Of a DNA stretch of 10,357 bases, positions 7,131 through 10,357 are shown piece after piece. Below the pieces are notes generated by a model. That model made no database searches and was not told where the DNA came from. It worked only from the letters and a program-made list of their open reading frames with translations. Origin of the DNA: JBFHKO01 sp041595355 (GTDB lineage Bacteria > Pseudomonadota > Gammaproteobacteria > Enterobacterales > Aeromonadaceae); the NCBI GenBank assembly GCA_041595355.1, contig JBFHKO010000081.1, positions 1 through 10,357 of the forward strand, written 5' to 3'. Both the position numbers and the translations under genes were made by a program. Each line of letters begins with the position of its first letter. Position 1 is the first letter of the stretch.

Positions 7131-7790
7131 ATGAAGATACTGATTGTTGAAGATGATGCGCTCTTGCGTCAGGGCCTGCAACGGGCCCTGGGTGGCGAGC
7201 ATTACAGTTGCGATGCGGCGGCCAGCCTGGGCGAGGCCAGGCAATTGCTGGCCGTCGGTGACTATGCCCTGCTGATCCTGGATCTGGGGCTGCCGGATGG
7301 GGAGGGCCTGACGGCCCTCAGCGGATGGCGGCGCGCCGGCTTCACGCGGCCGGTGCTGATCCTGACCGCGCGGGATGCGCTGGAAGCGCGGATCGCCGGG
7401 CTGGATAGCGGTGCCGATGATTACCTCATCAAGCCGTTTGCGCTGGCAGAGTTGCTGGCGCGGGTGCGGGCGCTCATCCGTCGCGATCATGGCGTGTCGG
7501 TCAACCAGCTGGCGTGTGGCGATCTGCTGCTGGATCTGGAGCAGAAAAGCGCCCACCTGGCCGGGCAGCCGTTGCAGCTGACCCGCCGGGAGTTCGCGCT
7601 GCTGCGTCGCCTGGTGATGCAGGCGGGGCAGACGGTGGCCCGGGAGCGGCTGCTGGAGGATTTGTACGACTGGCAGGATGAGATAGGCTCCAATGCCCTG
7701 GAGGTACATATCCATCATCTGCGGCGCAAGCTGGGGGCCGAGCGCATCCGAACGGTGCGCGGCGAAGGCTACCGGCTGGAGTCGCCATGA
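7131..7790 (+). CDS. pmrA: PmrA/BasR-like response regulator (OmpR family)
   Basis: This is a DNA-binding response regulator that partners with the sensor encoded next to it. The 219-residue product has a receiver domain (1-120) with acidic residues E7, D8 and D9, phospho-acceptor D51 (LILDLGLPD), T79 and K101. A winged-helix OmpR-type domain follows (about 125-219), with recognition helix NALEVHIHHLRRKLG and the RIRTVRGEGYRL wing. It resembles E. coli BasR/PmrA along its whole length, including MKILIVEDD at the start, VLILTARD and GLDSGADDYL. The ATG at 7131 has GGGAG five bases upstream; an upstream in-frame start at 7098 would add residues not seen in the family. Only 61 bp separate it from icd, with no terminator seen, so some read-through is possible. 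In enterobacteria PmrA activates lipid A modification genes; the targets here are not in the window. Confidence 0.88.
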   Translation: MKILIVEDDALLRQGLQRALGGEHYSCDAAASLGEARQLLAVGDYALLILDLGLPDGEGLTALSGWRRAGFTRPVLILTARDALEARIAGLDSGADDYLIKPFALAELLARVRALIRRDHGVSVNQLACGDLLLDLEQKSAHLAGQPLQLTRREFALLRRLVMQAGQTVARERLLEDLYDWQDEIGSNALEVHIHHLRRKLGAERIRTVRGEGYRLESP

Positions 7791-8863
7791 GGCCGCCGTT
7801 CATCAGGAGCCTGCGCGGCCGCCTGATGGCGATACTGGCGCTCATCCTGGTGCTGACCCAGGGGATCACCCTCTTCTGGATCTGGCATGAAAGCCGCGAG
7901 CAGCTGGAGCAGCTGGTGCAGCTGGCCCAGACATCGCACCCGTCCCGTGCCCGTCTGGCGGCGGAAGAGCGCGAGACCATGGCCGCGTTGCTGGTTCCCT
8001 CTTTCATCCAGTGCCTGATGACCCTGGCGGTCGGCTATGTGGCCATCAGCTGGGTGGTTCAGCCGCTGCACCGCCTGACCAGGGTGTTGCAGGCGCGCTC
8101 GTCCAGCAATCTGGAGCCCATCAACCAGGCGCAGCTACCGCTGGAGGTGCAGGCCTTCACCGCTGCGCTCAATGAGCTGATGGAGCGGCTCGCCCTAGCC
8201 CTTAACCGCGAGCGCCAATTCAGTGCCGACGTAGCCCATGAGCTGCGCACCCCCCTGGCCGGCGTTCGTCTCAACCTGGAGCTGCTGGAGCGTGGCGGGA
8301 ACGCGCAGGTGACGCCCCTTATCGCGCGTCTGGATGGCCTGCACCGTACCGTGGAGCAGCTGCTGGCCATGTCGCGGCTGGAGCGCAGCATCATTGCCGG
8401 CCTGGAGGTGCAGGTCGAGCTGGCCAGCCAGGTGATCCGGCCGCTGCAGGCCGACATGGAGGAGGTGCTGCGTCCCAGTAGCCAGCGGTTGCGCGTCGAG
8501 CTGCAGGACGGCTGGGTGAAGGGCGAACCGGAGCTGCTGCGGATATTGCTGCGCAACCTCGTCGAAAATGCCGGCCGCTATGCCAAGCCCGGTGGTGAGG
8601 TGCTGATCCGCCTGCAGCCGGCGGGAGAGTGGGTCGAGCTGTGGGTATCGGATGAGGGGCCTGGAGTCGCGCCGGAAAAGCTGGCGCTCTTGACCCGGGC
8701 CTTCACCCGTCTGGACAGCCGTGGCGCCGGCATTGGCCTTGGGCTCAATATCGTTGCCCGGGTCTGCGAGTTGCACAAGGCGCAGCTGCAGATAGCCAAT
8801 CGGAATACGCCGAGCGGTCTTAGCGTCTGCATCCGTTTGCCACGCCTGGAGACGCACGCCTGA
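7787..8863 (+). CDS. pmrB: PmrB/BasS-like sensor histidine kinase
   Basis: This is an inner-membrane sensor kinase that would phosphorylate the preceding regulator. The 358-residue product has TM1 (about 13-33), a short periplasmic loop (34-71), TM2 (about 72-92), a HAMP-like linker beginning at VQPLHRL, a dimerisation domain with phospho-acceptor H151 (ADVAHELRTPLAGVRL), an N-box (LLRNLVENAGRY, from 253), a G1 box SDEGPG (288-293) and a G2 box GIGLGL (315-320). The FWIWHESREQ junction and the dimerisation domain closely match E. coli BasS/PmrB. The loop keeps an ExxE motif at E60-E63, like the Fe(III)-sensing motif of Salmonella PmrB. The start codon overlaps the pmrA stop as ATGA, with GGAG just upstream, so translation is probably coupled. 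The identity of the activating signal here is inferred from the family only. Confidence 0.87.
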   Translation: MRPPFIRSLRGRLMAILALILVLTQGITLFWIWHESREQLEQLVQLAQTSHPSRARLAAEERETMAALLVPSFIQCLMTLAVGYVAISWVVQPLHRLTRVLQARSSSNLEPINQAQLPLEVQAFTAALNELMERLALALNRERQFSADVAHELRTPLAGVRLNLELLERGGNAQVTPLIARLDGLHRTVEQLLAMSRLERSIIAGLEVQVELASQVIRPLQADMEEVLRPSSQRLRVELQDGWVKGEPELLRILLRNLVENAGRYAKPGGEVLIRLQPAGEWVELWVSDEGPGVAPEKLALLTRAFTRLDSRGAGIGLGLNIVARVCELHKAQLQIANRNTPSGLSVCIRLPRLETHA

Positions 8864-8899
8864 AGTCGATAGGCCGGATATGGGGCGGCGTACAACGAG

Positions 8900-8927
8900 A
8901 ACAGGCCAGCCCGGGGGCTGGCCTGTT
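8900..8927. terminator. Shared hairpin between convergent pmrB and folD
   Basis: AACAGGCCAGCCC (8900-8912) and GGGCTGGCCTGTT (8915-8927) are exact 13-bp reverse complements in the 86-bp gap between the two stop codons. On the minus strand the stem is followed by CTCGTTGT, and on the plus strand by GGCAGG, so neither side has a strong T-run. The position still fits a bidirectional terminator, more efficient for folD than for pmrB. Confidence 0.65.
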
Positions 8928-8949
8928 GGCAGGCGGCAGCGGCACAACC

Positions 8950-9804
8950 TCAGCTGTGGTATTGCTCGCAGGCCTGCAGGGTGTTCTCGATGAGAGTGGC
9001 CACCGTCATGGGACCGACCCCCCCCGGCACCGGGGTAATGAAGGCGGCGCGTTCGGCGGCGGCGGCAAATTCCACATCGCCCACCAGGCGGCCATCCTCC
9101 AGACGGTTGATGCCGACATCGATGACGATGGCGCCGGGCTTCACCCAGTCACCGGGAATGAATTCGGGCTTGCCGACCGCCACCACCAGCAGATCCGCCT
9201 GGCGCACGAAGGCGGCGAGATCCTTGGTGAAGCGGTGGGTGGTGGTGGTGGTACAACCGGCCAGCAGCAGCTCCAGGGTCATGGGACGACCGACGATGTT
9301 GGAGGCCCCCACTACCACGGCATTGAGGCCATGAGGACGCACACCGGTACTTTCGATAAGCGTCATGATGCCCTTGGGGGTACAGGGCCGCAGTGCCGGA
9401 ATGCGCTGGGCCAGGCGGCCTATGTTATAGGGGTGGAAGCCGTCCACGTCCTTGTTCGGGTGGATGCGCTCGATGACCAGAGTGGAATCGATGTGGGCGG
9501 GCAGGGGCAGTTGCACCAGTATGCCGTCCACCTCGCCATCGCCATTCAGGCGATCGATGAGTGCCAGCAGTTCATCCTGCTGGGTGGTGGCCGGCAGGTC
9601 GTAGGAGCGGGAGGCAAACCCGACCTCTTCACAGGCGCGTCGCTTGCTGCCGACATAGACCTGCGATGCGGCATCCTCACCGACCAGCACCACGGCCAGA
9701 CCGGGGGCCCGCAGGCCGGCTGCAAGCCGCGCCTTGACCTGGTCGGCGACCCGTTGACGAACAGACTGGGCAATCGCCTTTCCATCGATAATTTTGGCTG
9801 TCAT
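8950..9804 (-). CDS. folD: Bifunctional methylenetetrahydrofolate dehydrogenase / cyclohydrolase (FolD)
   Basis: FolD interconverts 5,10-methylene-, 5,10-methenyl- and 10-formyl-tetrahydrofolate using NADP(H), supplying one-carbon units for purines and initiator Met-tRNA. The 284-residue product is close to the 288-residue E. coli enzyme. The N-terminal catalytic domain shows YVGSKRRACEEVG with Tyr50 and the catalytic Lys54, VQLPLP (97-102) and KDVDGFHP with Asp121. The Rossmann domain shows GASNIVGRP (167-175). TPVPGGVGPMT (257-267) is the family signature near the C-terminus. A run of five threonines (185-189) lies where E. coli has TTTVT. The ATG at 9804 is chosen because MTAKIIDGK is the family start; AGGA lies three bases upstream, close but usable, and the open frame beyond it does not look coding. 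It is transcribed away from the tRNA operon. The 212-bp gap upstream (9805-10016) has an 8-T run at 9849-9856 but no clear folD promoter. Confidence 0.97.
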   Translation of the reverse strand: MTAKIIDGKAIAQSVRQRVADQVKARLAAGLRAPGLAVVLVGEDAASQVYVGSKRRACEEVGFASRSYDLPATTQQDELLALIDRLNGDGEVDGILVQLPLPAHIDSTLVIERIHPNKDVDGFHPYNIGRLAQRIPALRPCTPKGIMTLIESTGVRPHGLNAVVVGASNIVGRPMTLELLLAGCTTTTTHRFTKDLAAFVRQADLLVVAVGKPEFIPGDWVKPGAIVIDVGINRLEDGRLVGDVEFAAAAERAAFITPVPGGVGPMTVATLIENTLQACEQYHS

Positions 9805-9948
9805 GCTTCCTAACTCACCTTGCATACGTCGTGGCGCGCATTGTCGCATTTTTTTTAACAGATGGTTAGCCCGGCGAAGCGGCCGACGCCCGCCCCACCG
9901 CCACGTAGAATAGGGAATGAGCAGCGCCGCCCGGCCTCTGAAAAAGTG

Positions 9949-9977
9949 TTGACGCTCCCGGGGCAACCCGCTAACAT
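9949..9977 (+). promoter_or_regulatory. Sigma70 promoter of the tRNA operon
   Basis: TTGACG (9949-9954, five of six) and TAACAT (9972-9977, four of six) are separated by exactly 17 bp. The bases after the -10 (TCGCCCCCGTCG) form a GC-rich discriminator, the feature associated with growth-rate and stringent control of stable RNA promoters. Transcription would begin near 9984, about 33 bases before mature tRNA-Pro, leaving a short 5' leader. Confidence 0.8.
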
Positions 9978-10016
9978 TCGCCCCCGTCGTTGGAGCGCCT
10001 TCGACGGATGAAAAAT

Positions 10017-10093
<77 letters not shown>

Positions 10094-10109
10094 TTTTTGC
10101 AAGAGCAGT

Positions 10110-10186
<77 letters not shown>

Positions 10187-10188
10187 TA

Positions 10189-10255
10189 CTCGAATTGCAT
10201 GAATATGCAAATTCGAGGTGCGGAAGGCTCCGCACGGCAAGCCGGCCGCAAGGCC
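10189..10255 (+). other. Three consecutive hairpins in the tRNA-Arg/tRNA-His spacer
   Basis: The 79-base spacer holds three adjacent stem-loops. First, CTCGAATTGCAT (10189-10200) pairs with ATGCAAATTCGAG (10205-10217) with one bulged A. Second, GTGCGGA (10218-10224) pairs with TCCGCAC (10229-10235) around AGGC. Third, GGCC (10244-10247) pairs with GGCC (10252-10255) around a GCAA tetraloop of the GNRA type. None has a T-run, so they are not terminators. They probably structure the precursor for tRNA processing. Confidence 0.55.
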
Positions 10256-10265
10256 AAACACCAGT

Positions 10266-10342
10266 GGTTGCTGTAGCTCAGTTGGTAGAGTCCAGGATTG
10301 TGATTCCTGTTGTCGTGGGTTCGAGCCCCATCAGCCACCCCA
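10266..10342 (+). tRNA. tRNA-His(GTG), with an acceptor-stem mismatch
   Basis: The anticodon stem CAGGA/TCCTG with loop TTGTGAT gives anticodon GTG (10300-10302). The T arm is GTGGG/CCCAT with loop TTCGAGC, and the 3' end has C73 plus an encoded CCA, as in E. coli tRNA-His. G-1 would be base 10266, opposite C73. The acceptor reads GTTGCTG (10267-10273) against CAGCCAC (10332-10338), leaving position 3 (T) unpaired with C70; the D stem GCTC/GAGT has a G-U pair. A shifted reading, GTGGTTG at 10264-10270, pairs along the whole acceptor but leaves three extra bases before the D arm and an A at -1. Identity is clear; full function is slightly in doubt. Confidence 0.85.
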
Positions 10343-10357
10343 TCCTTTCAGGTCGAC

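Noticed and set aside
8926..9813. A 295-codon open frame on the plus strand opposite folD
   Set aside because: It covers folD almost exactly in antisense and has a low-complexity Gly/His-rich translation. folD itself is complete and conserved.
9854..9870. A PmrA-box-like pair of half-sites (TTTAAC-N5-GTTAGC) upstream of folD
   Set aside because: Only part of each half-site matches the PmrA consensus, it lies in an AT-rich patch where such matches arise by chance, and folD is not a known PmrA target.

Overview
This window reads as ordinary chromosome of a GC-rich gammaproteobacterium. By eye the GC content is about 60% throughout, with no insertion sequence, phage gene or obvious composition break. 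Every protein but one is recognisable as a core family. The order lpxH-ppiB, then cysS, then folD beside a tRNA-Arg(TCT) gene is the backbone known from Escherichia coli. Here it is interleaved with a monomeric isocitrate dehydrogenase and a PmrAB-type two-component pair. High GC combined with enterobacterial-like protein sequences points to Aeromonadales (Aeromonas, Oceanimonas, Zobellella or similar). That placement is an inference, not something the sequence proves.

Layout. At 1-1407 (+) lies the 3' part of tyrR, the aromatic amino acid regulator, cut by the left edge of the window. Convergent to it on the minus strand are lpxH (1420-2178) and ppiB (2243-2737), probably one ppiB-lpxH transcript, with an 11-bp perfect hairpin between them. 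Divergent from ppiB is a small 62-codon gene of unknown function (2927-3115) closed by a strong intrinsic terminator. Next come cysS (3255-4634), with its own promoter and terminator, and icd/idh of the monomeric type (4823-7069). The pmrA-pmrB operon follows (7131-8863; ATGA overlap), then a hairpin shared with the convergent folD (8950-9804, minus). Upstream of folD, in the opposite direction, a strong sigma70 promoter with a GC-rich discriminator drives a tRNA-Pro(TGG), tRNA-Arg(TCT), tRNA-His(GTG) operon that reaches the right edge.

How the genes fit together. Most units are independent housekeeping functions: lipid A synthesis (LpxH), protein folding (PpiB), cysteine charging (CysS), TCA-cycle NADPH production (Icd), one-carbon metabolism (FolD) and tRNA supply. 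TyrR and PmrAB are the regulators. PmrAB normally controls lipid A modification, which is thematically close to LpxH, but none of its usual target operons lies in this window.

I did not find a clearly new biological system. The points most worth a second look are the unassigned 62-residue acidic protein, the tRNA-His with a mismatched acceptor stem, the run of hairpins in the tRNA-Arg/tRNA-His spacer, two unexplained intergenic palindromes, and the degenerate sigma54-contact loop in TyrR. No gene-free stretch exceeds 300 bases; the longest (2738-2926 and 9805-10016) are described under their features.
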